This document shows positions 1 through 9,333 of a stretch of DNA of 64,000 bases, piece after piece (the first letter of the stretch is position 1; every line of letters begins with the position of its first letter). Origin of the DNA: OLB23 sp965230965 (GTDB taxonomy: Bacteria; Patescibacteriota; Microgenomatia; UBA1406; HO2-37-13b). The notes beneath the pieces were generated by a model, which was not told the DNA's origin, searched no databases, and saw only the letters and a program-made list of their open reading frames with translations. The stretch lies in the NCBI GenBank assembly GCA_965230965.1, contig OZ246401.1, positions 186,001 to 250,000 on the forward strand, written 5' to 3'. The translations under genes were made by a program, and so were the position numbers.

Positions 1-1
1 T

Positions 2-1702
2 TCTCATTCATACTTTACTATGCATGACGATCAACACATTGCGAGGCTATATCTATTGGATCAGGGGATAAATCAAGGCATTATATATCCACGTTGGGTT
101 GATCAACTAGGCTTTAATTATGGTTACCCTCTTTTTAACTTTTACCCTCCCTTCATCTACTACGTAGCAGAGTTTTTTAGATCATTGGGGTTTGGCTATA
201 TGTATTCTCTAAAGCTCATGCTCCTTGTAGGGGCTGTAGTTGGCTCGTTTGGCGTGTATTTTTTTACCAAAAAACTTTACGGTTCAATTTCGGGAGTTGT
301 AGCTACAATGCTTTTTACTTTCTTTAGTTATCGTGCAATTACTGTATATGTGAGGGGAGCATTCGCTGAATATTGGGCACTTTCATTGTTTCCTTGGGTT
401 CTCATCACATTATACAACCTCTATATTACTCCCTCGCGAAAAAATGCTCTATTAGCAGGTGCAACAATGGCATTGTTAATACTTGCTCACCCATTTGTTG
501 CATTGCCTGGGATGTTTTTTGCAGTTTCATTTATATCTCTACTTTTCCTCATGACAGAAAAATCTGAGCGCCTTACCTTTTCTATCCACAGCGTGCAGGC
601 AATAATTACTGGACTTTCACTCAGTGCATTCTTTTGGCTACCATCAATGGTAGAGCGTGCATACACTCTAGTTGATACCATATTGCTCCGAGAACTTGCT
701 TCATACTCAATTCATTTTGTCTATCCCCAACAACTCTGGTATTCGGCGTGGGGTTTTGGTGGTTCCGTCGAAGGTCTTGGCGATGGATTATCATTTCAAA
801 TTAGCAAACCATATTTAGGCTTACTTTTCACCTCGCTGGCGTTATGGATATGGATGAAAAAGTTCGCCAAAAAGAAATTTCCTCACACAATTGAAACCAT
901 AACAAGCTTTATTCTTCTGATGCTAACCATCAGTATTTTTTTGCTTCTACCTTACAGCAAACCTGTATGGGATGCAGTGCGCTACTTACAATATCTACAA
1001 TTTCCCTGGAGGTTTATGGCTTTTGTTGGATTTTTCCTTTCGGTATTTTGTGCCTCAATTATCTATTTTGTCGGCTCTATTCCCAATACGACAAAAGAAC
1101 AACGATGGCGTATGCAACTCGTTTTATCATCATTGATCTTCCTTATTGTTTTCCTCGTTCAAGCAAAATATTTTAAACCTCAACGTTTTCTCAATAGTAC
1201 CGATGTAGAACGCACAAGTTTTAAAGAAATTGCATGGCGCATTAGCAGTAGCTCATTTGAGTTTGTTCCGAAAGGTGTCAAAACAACGAAGACACCCTAC
1301 AACACAACAACATTAGCTATTCAGGAAAAAGAAATCGCTGATACGAACTTTAAAATTATTGCTGGTGAAGCTACGGTCGCGACAACTTCTGACCGTTTCG
1401 ACTTTAAACGCTTTTCATCTGATGCACCAGCGCCTTATTTATTAGAAATCCAAACATATAATTTCCCCGGCTGGCATGCATATATTGATGGAAGAGAAGA
1501 GCGTATTGATGACGATAATGACTTTAAACTTATTCGTCTTCATGTTCCTTCTGGACGCCATACCGTTGAAATAAAAAATCTTTCTACCCCAATTCAAAGA
1601 ACCTCAACATACATATCGGTCGCAGCATGGCTCTACTTCTTCTCGTATCTTTACTTATCTATTGGGAAATCCAGGAGAAGCAGGCAGAAGTCGATAGAGT
1701 AA
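2..1702 (+). CDS. Large multi-pass membrane protein, GT-C / PTPS-related type (5' end cut by window)
   Basis: Reading is open from the first bases of the window without a stop, and the first ATG (position 20) falls inside a conserved-looking loop (HDDQHIARL..., then PRWVDQLGFNYGYPLFNFYPP), so the true start and a first membrane helix probably lie upstream. The 560 visible residues contain about ten hydrophobic segments followed by a soluble C-terminal domain of roughly 150 residues (from about residue 400) that ends with another membrane segment. This resembles the bacterial '6-pyruvoyl-tetrahydropterin synthase-related' and YfhO-like membrane proteins, which are thought to act in envelope glycan assembly using polyprenyl-phosphate sugars. 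The 3' end overlaps the convergent glycosyltransferase gene by 48 bases. Exact substrate cannot be told. Confidence 0.75.
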   Translation, partial: SHSYFTMHDDQHIARLYLLDQGINQGIIYPRWVDQLGFNYGYPLFNFYPPFIYYVAEFFRSLGFGYMYSLKLMLLVGAVVGSFGVYFFTKKLYGSISGVVATMLFTFFSYRAITVYVRGAFAEYWALSLFPWVLITLYNLYITPSRKNALLAGATMALLILAHPFVALPGMFFAVSFISLLFLMTEKSERLTFSIHSVQAIITGLSLSAFFWLPSMVERAYTLVDTILLRELASYSIHFVYPQQLWYSAWGFGGSVEGLGDGLSFQISKPYLGLLFTSLALWIWMKKFAKKKFPHTIETITSFILLMLTISIFLLLPYSKPVWDAVRYLQYLQFPWRFMAFVGFFLSVFCASIIYFVGSIPNTTKEQRWRMQLVLSSLIFLIVFLVQAKYFKPQRFLNSTDVERTSFKEIAWRISSSSFEFVPKGVKTTKTPYNTTTLAIQEKEIADTNFKIIAGEATVATTSDRFDFKRFSSDAPAPYLLEIQTYNFPGWHAYIDGREERIDDDNDFKLIRLHVPSGRHTVEIKNLSTPIQRTSTYISVAAWLYFFSYLYLSIGKSRRSRQKSIE

Positions 1703-3256
1703 TAATTCAGATTCATCACCAGGTTTATCATATCTTTGGACTAATTCAACTGGCCAATCTGCAGGAACTCCACGCTTGTGTGCAAATACAACAAATACTT
1801 GTGATGTTGCTAAATCCTTTTGATGTTCTTCAAGTTGGGTTTTGTCTAATGGCCAATATGGCTGAATGCGGATTTGATCTCCAGGAATAAGAAAAGTATC
1901 GAGGACATCATGACTCATGCCAAAATTACCTTCAGCAACGATCAGAACAGGCTTTGTTTGTGATGCTTCTCTCATAGAGAGCATTATTTCTTTCGCTCCC
2001 CATCCTGCTGGCCAACCTTCCAGATATTGCCCACGATCAATTTGAGGGAATGGAATCTTTGCATAATCAAACATTATGGTGTAGTTAAAATAGACCACAG
2101 ATAAAAGTACAAGACCCAATGTCACATATTGTTGGCGACTGGTCCGCATATTAGCGATAAGATATGCTGCAGGAATGAGTAGAAGCCCGCCCAAAGATAA
2201 AACGTATCGTGGGAAAAGTACGCGGGCTACAAATGAAATCGCGATGTACGCAGTGGTAAGCCAGATGGTAAAGTACATCGCTTCGGTTTTGTGGCGTCTG
2301 TACATTAAAAATAAACCAACTAAGCCAAGAGCTGCAACAATAAATCCTGTTTCAGAAAAAATGTAATAGGGAATGTTGAGAATATTGTGACTGAATACAT
2401 CAAAAGGATTGGCTAAAAGCTCTTGTTTTGTCAAAATGAACGTTTTATTCTTCTCTTCCACAAAGTGCAAGAATGGCGAAAGACGTTGTACGTTGTAGAT
2501 CAATATAGCTAAGGAGACACTAATAAGATAGAGCACAAAGAAACTAACAAGCTCTTGTAGTTTTTGAGCTCTTGAAGCTGCTTTAAATAAAAAGCCTTTG
2601 ATGGTTTCGATATAGCCTTTTATTGTATTCGATTCATACGGCCACATAATAAAAACCGCTGCGGCTAATGCCAAGCCCACATATAAACGAATCGAGGATT
2701 TTGCAAGCAAAGCAAAGCCGCTTACAAAACCCAAGATAAGCGCAATATCTAGTCTCCTTGTACGCGCGAGAATTATGGAAAGCAAAAATATCCAAACTGT
2801 CGATGCATTGACTGCAGAATCAACAAGCGCAATGCGATCATAAAAAAGGAAATATGGCGTTATAACATACAAAAATCCTGCAATGAGCGCCGTAGGCGCT
2901 CCAAAAAGATATCTACCAAGACTCATGATGCCAATTAAAGCAATAAACCCTGCCGATACAGGAAACAATCGACCTGCAAGCAAAGCGTTTGATTCAAATA
3001 GTTTCAAAAATGGAATTGTCGCCCATGTCTGCAATGGTTGGCGACCATCTGTGAGCGATATAAAACGCCAGGTCGCATCCTTCCATGCGACTTTTGCCCA
3101 TCGAATATAAATTCCTTCATCTGAGAAAATTGGAAATCCATCTAACTTGATAAGTCGGGTCAAGCCAAAAAGAAGAAGAATTGCAAAAAAAAGAATCCAC
3201 TGCTTTTTTGTAAAAAGTTTAGTGAACTGTTTTACCAGAGCGATGACATTAATCAT
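1655..3256 (-). CDS. Glycosyltransferase family 39 (PMT/ArnT-like) membrane protein
   Basis: Multi-pass GT-C protein. After a first hydrophobic helix comes an acidic loop (FPIFSDEGIYIRWAK), the position where GT39 enzymes carry their catalytic acidic residues, then DGRQPLQTW and a series of membrane helices; the C-terminal 100 residues look extracytoplasmic. It would move a sugar from a polyprenyl-phosphate donor to an acceptor outside the membrane. I chose the ATG at 3256, five bases after the upstream stop and preceded by AAGG at short distance; a GTG at 3283 in the same frame would overlap the upstream gene. Last gene of a minus-strand run of four glycosyltransferases (6948 to 1655). The 3' end overlaps the convergent membrane gene by 48 bases. 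Confidence 0.85.
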   Translation of the reverse strand: MINVIALVKQFTKLFTKKQWILFFAILLLFGLTRLIKLDGFPIFSDEGIYIRWAKVAWKDATWRFISLTDGRQPLQTWATIPFLKLFESNALLAGRLFPVSAGFIALIGIMSLGRYLFGAPTALIAGFLYVITPYFLFYDRIALVDSAVNASTVWIFLLSIILARTRRLDIALILGFVSGFALLAKSSIRLYVGLALAAAVFIMWPYESNTIKGYIETIKGFLFKAASRAQKLQELVSFFVLYLISVSLAILIYNVQRLSPFLHFVEEKNKTFILTKQELLANPFDVFSHNILNIPYYIFSETGFIVAALGLVGLFLMYRRHKTEAMYFTIWLTTAYIAISFVARVLFPRYVLSLGGLLLIPAAYLIANMRTSRQQYVTLGLVLLSVVYFNYTIMFDYAKIPFPQIDRGQYLEGWPAGWGAKEIMLSMREASQTKPVLIVAEGNFGMSHDVLDTFLIPGDQIRIQPYWPLDKTQLEEHQKDLATSQVFVVFAHKRGVPADWPVELVQRYDKPGDESELLLYRLLPASPGFPNR

Positions 3257-3261
3257 ATACC

Positions 3262-4755
3262 TTATAAATGATACACTTCCCACTCACCAAAATAACAGGT
3301 TGTTTCTCTTTTCGCTTGCTGTAATAAATCACTAATTTCTTTGAATTCTGGTTTTGACATATCATCTTTCGAAACAACCAAAATATCATTTGTTTTTTCT
3401 TTTTCAAGAAGCCTACCCAGCAGTTCATCGACCCGATAAAAATGGACTACTGGCTTTTGAGAATAATAGACAAACGATGGTGAACCACCATAACTAAACG
3501 ATGATGATGTTTGGAGCTGAGCTGCTTCTACAACATTTCTGTTTTTTCTCTCCTGCTCATTGACCATAATCAGAACCCGACTACTCTCTATCGATGCAAC
3601 GCATTTTGCTACCCGTATTTTTTCTGGAGTGTCTTCCGCAATTTTAAGAAGATATGTTGCCGGCAAAAATCTGTATAGAAAAAATCCGCAGACAACTACT
3701 GCCAAAACAAGTCGCAATGTTTTTTGTTGGATTTTCATGAGGAAATAAGGAATTGTCAGTGCAAAAAAGGGAATAATCAGAATTAAATACCACCATAATT
3801 TACTCTTTGCAAAAGTTAAAAGTGCAAAAAAAGGAAGTGGAGATAACAATAATTTGTACTCCTCAAAAACATTCTTCCAATTTGCTACACGAAGCTTTTT
3901 GAATATATCCCAGGCTATGACTAGATATGCAAGGACTATTATTATCAACACAAAGGAAAGTTCCTTGAATAAAAATTCTGGATAAAATAAGCGGCCTCCA
4001 AAATGTAGTTCAATTGGAACATTCACTCGCTTAAATAGCTGGTCTTCGATGTGTGCCTTTACAAATGCATTGCCATAAGTCACGTAATTAAGAATGAGCC
4101 AACTTAAACCCACAAGTACCAATCCTACGTACCATAGTGCTTGTTTTGTTTTTTGTTTAGCTGAAGCGAAAGAAACAATATCAAACATCATGGGATAAAA
4201 CCCAGCCATAGATTTCGTCCATGTGCCAAGTGCTATTGAAGCAATTTTTCCTTTAAATGATTCTCGGGACAAAAAATAGCAGAGCCAGCTTAGAGCCAAG
4301 ATGCTATCAGTATTAAGTCGCACTGCTCTATCAAGAAATACTGGGGTGAGTGCTGTTGCAAAAACAGGAGAAAAAAGAATTAATTCGCGCTGCCACTCGG
4401 GAAGATTTTCGAGATCGCGCGAGAAAAAATGCATCATGGTGTATCGCGATAGTAGATACAGTACTCCCAATAGGCCTATCGCAGCAAACGTCATCATAAT
4501 TCGCGAAGCTAATTCCTTATGATGAGGAAATAACTGAAACGCTACTGCTGTTAAGGCACTGGTTACAGGAGGCTTATCAAGCCAAGGTTCGCCATTAAAA
4601 GATGGAAGAATGTAAGAGTGATGTTCAACCATATCTGAAGCAACTTCAGCATATATTCCTTCATCCCAATCACTGAAAAGTACATTTTTGTGTTGATATG
4701 TACGCCAAAAAAGCCCTATGACAATGAACGCAAAAATAATATATCGTACTTTCAT
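3262..4755 (-). CDS. Glycosyltransferase family 39, ArnT-like
   Basis: 497 residues, about ten membrane helices. Near the N terminus it has the typical ArnT/PMT layout: DWDEGIYAEVA (acidic pair in the first external loop), a short amphipathic stretch, then WLDKPPV. The family transfers a sugar from polyprenyl-phosphate to an extracytoplasmic acceptor such as a lipid or protein. Start overlaps the stop of the upstream GT2 gene by 4 bases (ATGA), so the two are translationally coupled. A GT2 that makes polyprenyl-phosphate sugar directly upstream supports a donor-synthase plus transferase pairing, which is inference. Confidence 0.88.
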   Translation of the reverse strand: MKVRYIIFAFIVIGLFWRTYQHKNVLFSDWDEGIYAEVASDMVEHHSYILPSFNGEPWLDKPPVTSALTAVAFQLFPHHKELASRIMMTFAAIGLLGVLYLLSRYTMMHFFSRDLENLPEWQRELILFSPVFATALTPVFLDRAVRLNTDSILALSWLCYFLSRESFKGKIASIALGTWTKSMAGFYPMMFDIVSFASAKQKTKQALWYVGLVLVGLSWLILNYVTYGNAFVKAHIEDQLFKRVNVPIELHFGGRLFYPEFLFKELSFVLIIIVLAYLVIAWDIFKKLRVANWKNVFEEYKLLLSPLPFFALLTFAKSKLWWYLILIIPFFALTIPYFLMKIQQKTLRLVLAVVVCGFFLYRFLPATYLLKIAEDTPEKIRVAKCVASIESSRVLIMVNEQERKNRNVVEAAQLQTSSSFSYGGSPSFVYYSQKPVVHFYRVDELLGRLLEKEKTNDILVVSKDDMSKPEFKEISDLLQQAKRETTCYFGEWEVYHL

Positions 4756-5498
4756 GAATATTTTCCTTGCAAATCGTTTAATCTAATTGCCATAACATCT
4801 TTTAATGTTTCTAATGAGTCTTTGATAAGACTTACATTTTTTGATTCTGCATGTCGCCATACAACGGGAACTTCCAAAATAGTATACCCTAGTTTCTTTG
4901 CAAGAAAAAGAAACTCCAAATCAAAAGCTGCAGAAACAGATGAGCCAGTAACTTGATGATTTCGTTCAAAAACCTTCTGTTTTGAAAGGATATGCATTGC
5001 AACATCTTTTTTAAATCCCTTGAACCCACATTGCGTGTCTTTAATGCCATGTAATCCGATGATTGTATTTCTTAAAAAAGTAAACCCCACCGATTGTAGT
5101 TGTCGCGTAAAAGGAGCCCCTTGCCTTTTTTTTGCCCGTGATCCAATAACAACATCGCTTCCATCTTGCAAGCCCTTCAATATTTTCCCTGATTCCTCTA
5201 AAGGCGTTGCTAGATCAATATCAGAAAACATTACATAAGAATAACGTGCCTCCTCAATACCCGTCATAACAGCAACTGCCTTCCCTTGGTGTTGATTCTC
5301 AACTAATCTAAATTTTGGAAAAAGCTTCAAGTATTTTTTCTTTATAATGCTCTTGGCCCCATCATTAGAACCATCATCCACAATAATGACCTCTTTAATA
5401 TATTTGTGACTTTTTGTGAAGTTTCCCACACGGTCTAAAACACCCTTTTGAATATTTACTTCTTCGTTATAACAAGGAATGATGAGCGATATTTCCAT
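4752..5498 (-). CDS. Dolichyl-phosphate beta-glucosyltransferase-like GT2
   Basis: 248 residues. GT-A fold family 2 glycosyltransferase: N-terminal SLIIPCYNEE, the metal-binding region (VMFSDIDLATP), and IGSRAKKRQGAPFTRQ followed by DTQCGFKGF, the set seen in ALG5/DPM1-like enzymes that load glucose or mannose from a nucleotide sugar onto dolichyl- or undecaprenyl-phosphate. No C-terminal membrane helices, so it is a peripheral enzyme on the cytoplasmic face. It sits between two GT39 genes (2 bases after one, 4-base overlap with the next) and probably supplies their lipid-linked sugar. The sugar itself cannot be told from the sequence. Confidence 0.9.
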   Translation of the reverse strand: MEISLIIPCYNEEVNIQKGVLDRVGNFTKSHKYIKEVIIVDDGSNDGAKSIIKKKYLKLFPKFRLVENQHQGKAVAVMTGIEEARYSYVMFSDIDLATPLEESGKILKGLQDGSDVVIGSRAKKRQGAPFTRQLQSVGFTFLRNTIIGLHGIKDTQCGFKGFKKDVAMHILSKQKVFERNHQVTGSSVSAAFDLEFLFLAKKLGYTILEVPVVWRHAESKNVSLIKDSLETLKDVMAIRLNDLQGKYS

Positions 5499-5499
5499 A

Positions 5500-6948
5500 T
5501 TATTTATTTGTTAAAGCATAAATGAAAATATTGTCAGATGTTAACGATTGCGTAACTTTTGTTGCTTTAAAAAAAGCAACATCCCACTGTGGGTTTCCAA
5601 TAGGATTACAGTTATTTTCACACACCACAATCATTTGATCTGCTGGTTCCAAAGTTAAGTTATCTGCAGGAGTTTTTCCCCAGACTTCTAAATAGTAACC
5701 ATAGGCACTATACCCATAGGTGTCAGGAATAGCCGTTAGACGATATTTTTCTTCATTAATGAGAGGAAATATTTTTGCTGCTGTTTTTTCAGAATGTTCA
5801 AGCTGTTTATTTGGTTCGCGATGTAAAAAGGAATAGTTTGTTGTTTGAAAACCTATGTATAAAGCAATAAGCATCACTGTAATGACAGATCCATTTCGAA
5901 TGCGAGGCATTTTGAAAATTTTAGTTGCTACAAAGGCAATAATGACATAGTAAAGTGGAAAAAGAATGCCAAAATAATGAGGGAATTTATTAGCTGTCAT
6001 GAAAGATGTAATCACAAGACTAGTTAAAAAAATAGTCAGAAGAATACGATAATTTTTTTCTTTCCATATAAAAAACGAGGCTATAAAAATTGCAAGAAAG
6101 ATAAATGATAGAAAGAACGGTGTAGTAAACCCAAAAGAGAAAAGATTTAAAGAACCAATACCATCTAAGACAGATTGAAATGAAGCTGCACCGGCTTTGC
6201 CTGGATTATTAAAAAGAGTTATAAAGTTTTTACCATTCAAGAATTGATGACGAACATCAAATAATATCAATGGGATATTAACAAAAAGAAATGCCAAAAA
6301 AGCAAAGAGGAAATTCTTTATAAATGAAGTAACGTCTCTTCTATTAGTAAATACGTAATGGAGAGAAATGAGAAGAAAAGCAAACATCATTGAAAATGTT
6401 ACGTAGTGTAATTGAAAAGAAATGCCACCAAAAAAACCAGCGAGGATAAAATATAAGCGGGTTTTTGCAATTAGTGACTTAATGAAAAAATAAATCGCTA
6501 TAAAACTAAAAAGTGGCAAAATATTAGGATTCCACGAAAACCTAGAAAGGTCAATTAGGGTTGCCGAAAAAGTTAAAAGTGCACTGGTAATTAAGGCAGT
6601 GTGCCAGTCAAAAAGATCCTCCACAATAAAAAAAGCAACAAGAATAAAAAGCGAGGATAAGAGCGCAACCCCCACAACCGGACCAATCGGGTTCATATGA
6701 AAAAAGGCGAGCCAAGGAGCCATAAAGTAATAATAGAAAGGACCTAAATATACATGACCGACTGAAGAAGAAGGACCAACTGCAGGTAGATGCTCAAAAG
6801 TCACAATGCGCTTCATAATAATAGCATCACGACCTTGATCGCCAAGGAAAATGGCAAAATCATCGAGCTTATAGAGTCGCAAGAGTGTGCCTATGAGAAA
6901 AATAAGAAGTAAAATTTGATATACTTTTTTTTGAACTGGCGAAGTCAT
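5500..6948 (-). CDS. Glycosyltransferase family 39-like membrane protein
   Basis: 482 residues with about eleven hydrophobic segments. First external loop has FLGDQGRDAIIMKRI, then VGPSSSVGHVYLGPFYYYFMAP, an arrangement I recognise from PMT-like GT39 proteins of uncultured bacteria. A short soluble tail (about residues 400-482) follows the last helices. First gene of the minus-strand glycosyltransferase run. The -10 box (TATAAT on the minus strand, 6960-6955) ends exactly six bases before the ATG, so the mRNA is expected to be leaderless. The ATG shares two bases with the start codon of the divergent gene at 6947. Confidence 0.82.
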   Translation of the reverse strand: MTSPVQKKVYQILLLIFLIGTLLRLYKLDDFAIFLGDQGRDAIIMKRIVTFEHLPAVGPSSSVGHVYLGPFYYYFMAPWLAFFHMNPIGPVVGVALLSSLFILVAFFIVEDLFDWHTALITSALLTFSATLIDLSRFSWNPNILPLFSFIAIYFFIKSLIAKTRLYFILAGFFGGISFQLHYVTFSMMFAFLLISLHYVFTNRRDVTSFIKNFLFAFLAFLFVNIPLILFDVRHQFLNGKNFITLFNNPGKAGAASFQSVLDGIGSLNLFSFGFTTPFFLSFIFLAIFIASFFIWKEKNYRILLTIFLTSLVITSFMTANKFPHYFGILFPLYYVIIAFVATKIFKMPRIRNGSVITVMLIALYIGFQTTNYSFLHREPNKQLEHSEKTAAKIFPLINEEKYRLTAIPDTYGYSAYGYYLEVWGKTPADNLTLEPADQMIVVCENNCNPIGNPQWDVAFFKATKVTQSLTSDNIFIYALTNK

Positions 6949-6960
6949 GAAAATATTATA
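6920..6960. promoter_or_regulatory. Divergent promoter pair with overlapping start codons
   Basis: Plus strand: TGATATACT with -10 TATACT at 6920-6925, 21 bases before the ATG at 6947. Minus strand: TATAAT at 6960-6955, six bases before the ATG that reads 6948-6946. The two start codons overlap as CATG (6946-6949). Each promoter lies inside the other gene's 5' coding region. Assignment is by consensus only. Confidence 0.6.
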
Positions 6961-8170
6961 CCCTACAAACCTGCCTCCCTATATAATAATTGCTCTTATT
7001 ACTCTGTGTTCGACACTCATTTTATGGCTGCCATTTATCTTAAGTAATAACTTTGATACGGTATTGCGCCATTGGGACGGGCCACTTTATATAATTCCTG
7101 CCAAAACATTGTATGATATCAACAACCCTTTAATCCAAGAAAATATTTTAGGCTTGGGCGATAAATATTTTGCAGCTCATTTGCCTGGATATCCTCTTAC
7201 GCTCAAGGTTTTGGCTCCATTTGTTGGGTATCCGCGAGCAACTGTTGTAGCAACACTCTTAGCATCAATGCTTCTTTTTTCAGCTTTTTATTATGTGGTA
7301 AAGAAACTTCACTTAAGTTCAAAACCGCTATTCTTAACACTTGTATTTATGTTTCTTACACCACGATTTTTTGTCGTGCGCTCGGTAGGCTCGCCAGAGC
7401 CACTATTTATGCTGGCGATTATCCTATCAGTTTATTTTTTTACGACAAAAAAATTCTTTTTCGCCGGCCTCCTTGGGGCTCTGGCGGTCATAACAAAAAC
7501 ACCTGGTGTTTTACTCTTTTGTGCATATTTCCTTTTCTTAATCGTAGAACATCTACGCTATAAGAAAATTCCCGCTGGATCATTGTGGATTTTACTTATC
7601 CCAGCGGGGCTGCTTGGTGTCTTTACGCTGTATTATTATCAATATGGCGACTTCTATGCATACTTTCATTCTGGCGATAATTTACATTTAGCTTTTCCGC
7701 CATATCAAACATTTAATGCAGCACATCATTGGATTGGGACAGCCTGGCTTGAGGATATTCTATATGTGTATTTGCTATATGGATACACAACAATTGAACT
7801 TGTCCGTCGCCTTGCTCTACATATCTATCGCTCAAAAAATCCCATTGCATCATTCTTTCATCGTATTAAGGAGCAATGGAGCATCATGATTGGTCTTGAT
7901 GGATATACTTCAGAACAGGAAAGATTTTTTGCTGTTGCGGCTTGCTTTGCAATGATTTTTTATGTTGCGATTATTTCAGTAATGCATCGCGATATTTCAC
8001 GCTATTCATTGCCACTATTGCCATTTGCACTTATTACCTTTGAAAAATTCTTCACATCAAAAAGATTCCAATTGCTTTTGATTATTCTTCTTCCAGCAAT
8101 CTACATGTATGCATGGAATTTTATGGGAGAGAATGTCATGCCGAATATTAACTGGACACCATTCTTATGA
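6947..8170 (+). CDS. GPI-mannosyltransferase (PIG-V/Gpi18)-like membrane protein
   Basis: 407 residues, multi-pass. The N-terminal external loop has RHWDGPLYIIPAKTLYD and then FAAHLPGYPLTLKVL, which matches the HWDG...FFPLYP layout of PIG-V/Gpi18-type GT-C mannosyltransferases. About eight more hydrophobic segments follow. Bacterial members are presumed to add mannose from a polyprenyl carrier to envelope glycans; function here is inferred from family only. Divergent from the GT39 run. The stop codon (8168-8170) shares its last base with the 3' end of the tRNA-Cys gene on the other strand. Confidence 0.7.
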   Translation: MKILYPTNLPPYIIIALITLCSTLILWLPFILSNNFDTVLRHWDGPLYIIPAKTLYDINNPLIQENILGLGDKYFAAHLPGYPLTLKVLAPFVGYPRATVVATLLASMLLFSAFYYVVKKLHLSSKPLFLTLVFMFLTPRFFVVRSVGSPEPLFMLAIILSVYFFTTKKFFFAGLLGALAVITKTPGVLLFCAYFLFLIVEHLRYKKIPAGSLWILLIPAGLLGVFTLYYYQYGDFYAYFHSGDNLHLAFPPYQTFNAAHHWIGTAWLEDILYVYLLYGYTTIELVRRLALHIYRSKNPIASFFHRIKEQWSIMIGLDGYTSEQERFFAVAACFAMIFYVAIISVMHRDISRYSLPLLPFALITFEKFFTSKRFQLLLIILLPAIYMYAWNFMGENVMPNINWTPFL

Positions 8171-8241
8171 GGCGCGTGCCGGAATCGAACCGGCGCATAG
8201 CTGTTTTGCAGACAGCCGTGTTTCCTCTTCACCAACGCGCC
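8170..8241 (-). tRNA. tRNA-Cys(GCA)
   Basis: Cloverleaf read on the minus strand: 7-base acceptor stem GGCGCGT/ACGCGCC, anticodon stem CTGTC..., loop with GCA anticodon, T-arm with TTCGATT loop, and discriminator U73, the identity base expected for tRNA-Cys. CCA is not encoded. The discriminator base coincides with the last base of the neighbouring stop codon. Confidence 0.95.
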
Positions 8242-8307
8242 AACACATACACGACTTTTTAAGCCATGGCTTCTCAATTATACCAACAGTTGTGCTAAAA
8301 TTAGAAG

Positions 8308-9333
8308 ATGAAGCGACTGTTTACTATCTTCTTCAAACATAAAATTTTAATCATAGTTATAGCTCTCACACTTGTCATCTCTGGTTTTTATTACCAAAAT
8401 AAGAAAAAGGCTGACGCTGCAAAGCTTGAAAAAACAGCGAAAGTTGAAAAAGGCACATTAAAGGAATCAATAATCCTCTCGGGAGAAGTTAAGGCCAAAG
8501 AGAATACCTCACTACATTTTCAAACTTCAGGACGATTGGCAGGACTACGAGTGAACGAAGGAGATGTTGTCAAAAAAGGCCAATTAATAGCGTATCTGGA
8601 CCAGCGTGATCTTAAAAAAAGGCTTGCAAAAGAATTAAATGATTATAAAACTACTCGATGGGACTATGACCAAACAGTTGACGATAACAAAAATAAAGCA
8701 GTTACCACAGCAATGCAAAGAATCATTGATGCTTCACAATTCGCCCTCGACAATTCAGTTCTTGACGTAGAATTACAAACCATATCAATTGAATTTGCCA
8801 ATCTTACTTCGCCCATTCAGGGACTTGTCGTGTCAAAAGGTAATTTTCAGCCAGGAATGAATATCTCCGCCGCAGATACGATAGTAGAGATTGTAAATCC
8901 TGACTCCTTATATTTCGAAGTAACTGCTGATCAAACGGAGGTGACAAAGATTCATGAAGGAATGCAAGGGGCACTAACTCTTGATGCATATGTTGATGAA
9001 TCACTAACTGGCGTTATTAACCATATTAGTTTCAGTCCTGAAACTAATGAATCTGGCACCGTATACGGTATCGAGCTTCAATTTAATAATAGTAGTAACC
9101 AAAATCTTCGCTATCGTCTTGGCATGACAGGAGATGTTGAATTTGTATTAAAAGAAAAACCAAACGTACTATATTTACCATCAGAGTTTATTAAAAGCGA
9201 TGAAAAAGGTAATTTTGTGCAAATCATGAAAGGAAATAAGAAAGAAAAAGCATATGTGACCATAGGATTGGAAACAGAAAGTGATACTGAAATTGTAAAA
9301 GGACTTAATGAAGGGGATATTATCTATGATTAA
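8308..9333 (+). CDS. Periplasmic-adaptor (HlyD/MacA-like) subunit of ABC exporter
   Basis: 341 residues. One N-terminal membrane helix (about 10-28), then a short coiled region and a biotinyl-lipoyl-like half motif (GRLAGLRVNEGDVVKKGQLIAYLD), a helical hairpin and beta-barrel domains ending with GLNEGDIIYD, as in MacA/HlyD adaptors. Unlike most Gram-negative MacA proteins the hairpin is short, which fits a single-membrane or reduced envelope. First gene of a three-gene exporter operon with ATPase and FtsX-type permease. -10 box TAAAAT (8296-8301) ends six bases before the ATG, so the transcript is probably leaderless. Confidence 0.88.
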   Translation: MKRLFTIFFKHKILIIVIALTLVISGFYYQNKKKADAAKLEKTAKVEKGTLKESIILSGEVKAKENTSLHFQTSGRLAGLRVNEGDVVKKGQLIAYLDQRDLKKRLAKELNDYKTTRWDYDQTVDDNKNKAVTTAMQRIIDASQFALDNSVLDVELQTISIEFANLTSPIQGLVVSKGNFQPGMNISAADTIVEIVNPDSLYFEVTADQTEVTKIHEGMQGALTLDAYVDESLTGVINHISFSPETNESGTVYGIELQFNNSSNQNLRYRLGMTGDVEFVLKEKPNVLYLPSEFIKSDEKGNFVQIMKGNKKEKAYVTIGLETESDTEIVKGLNEGDIIYD

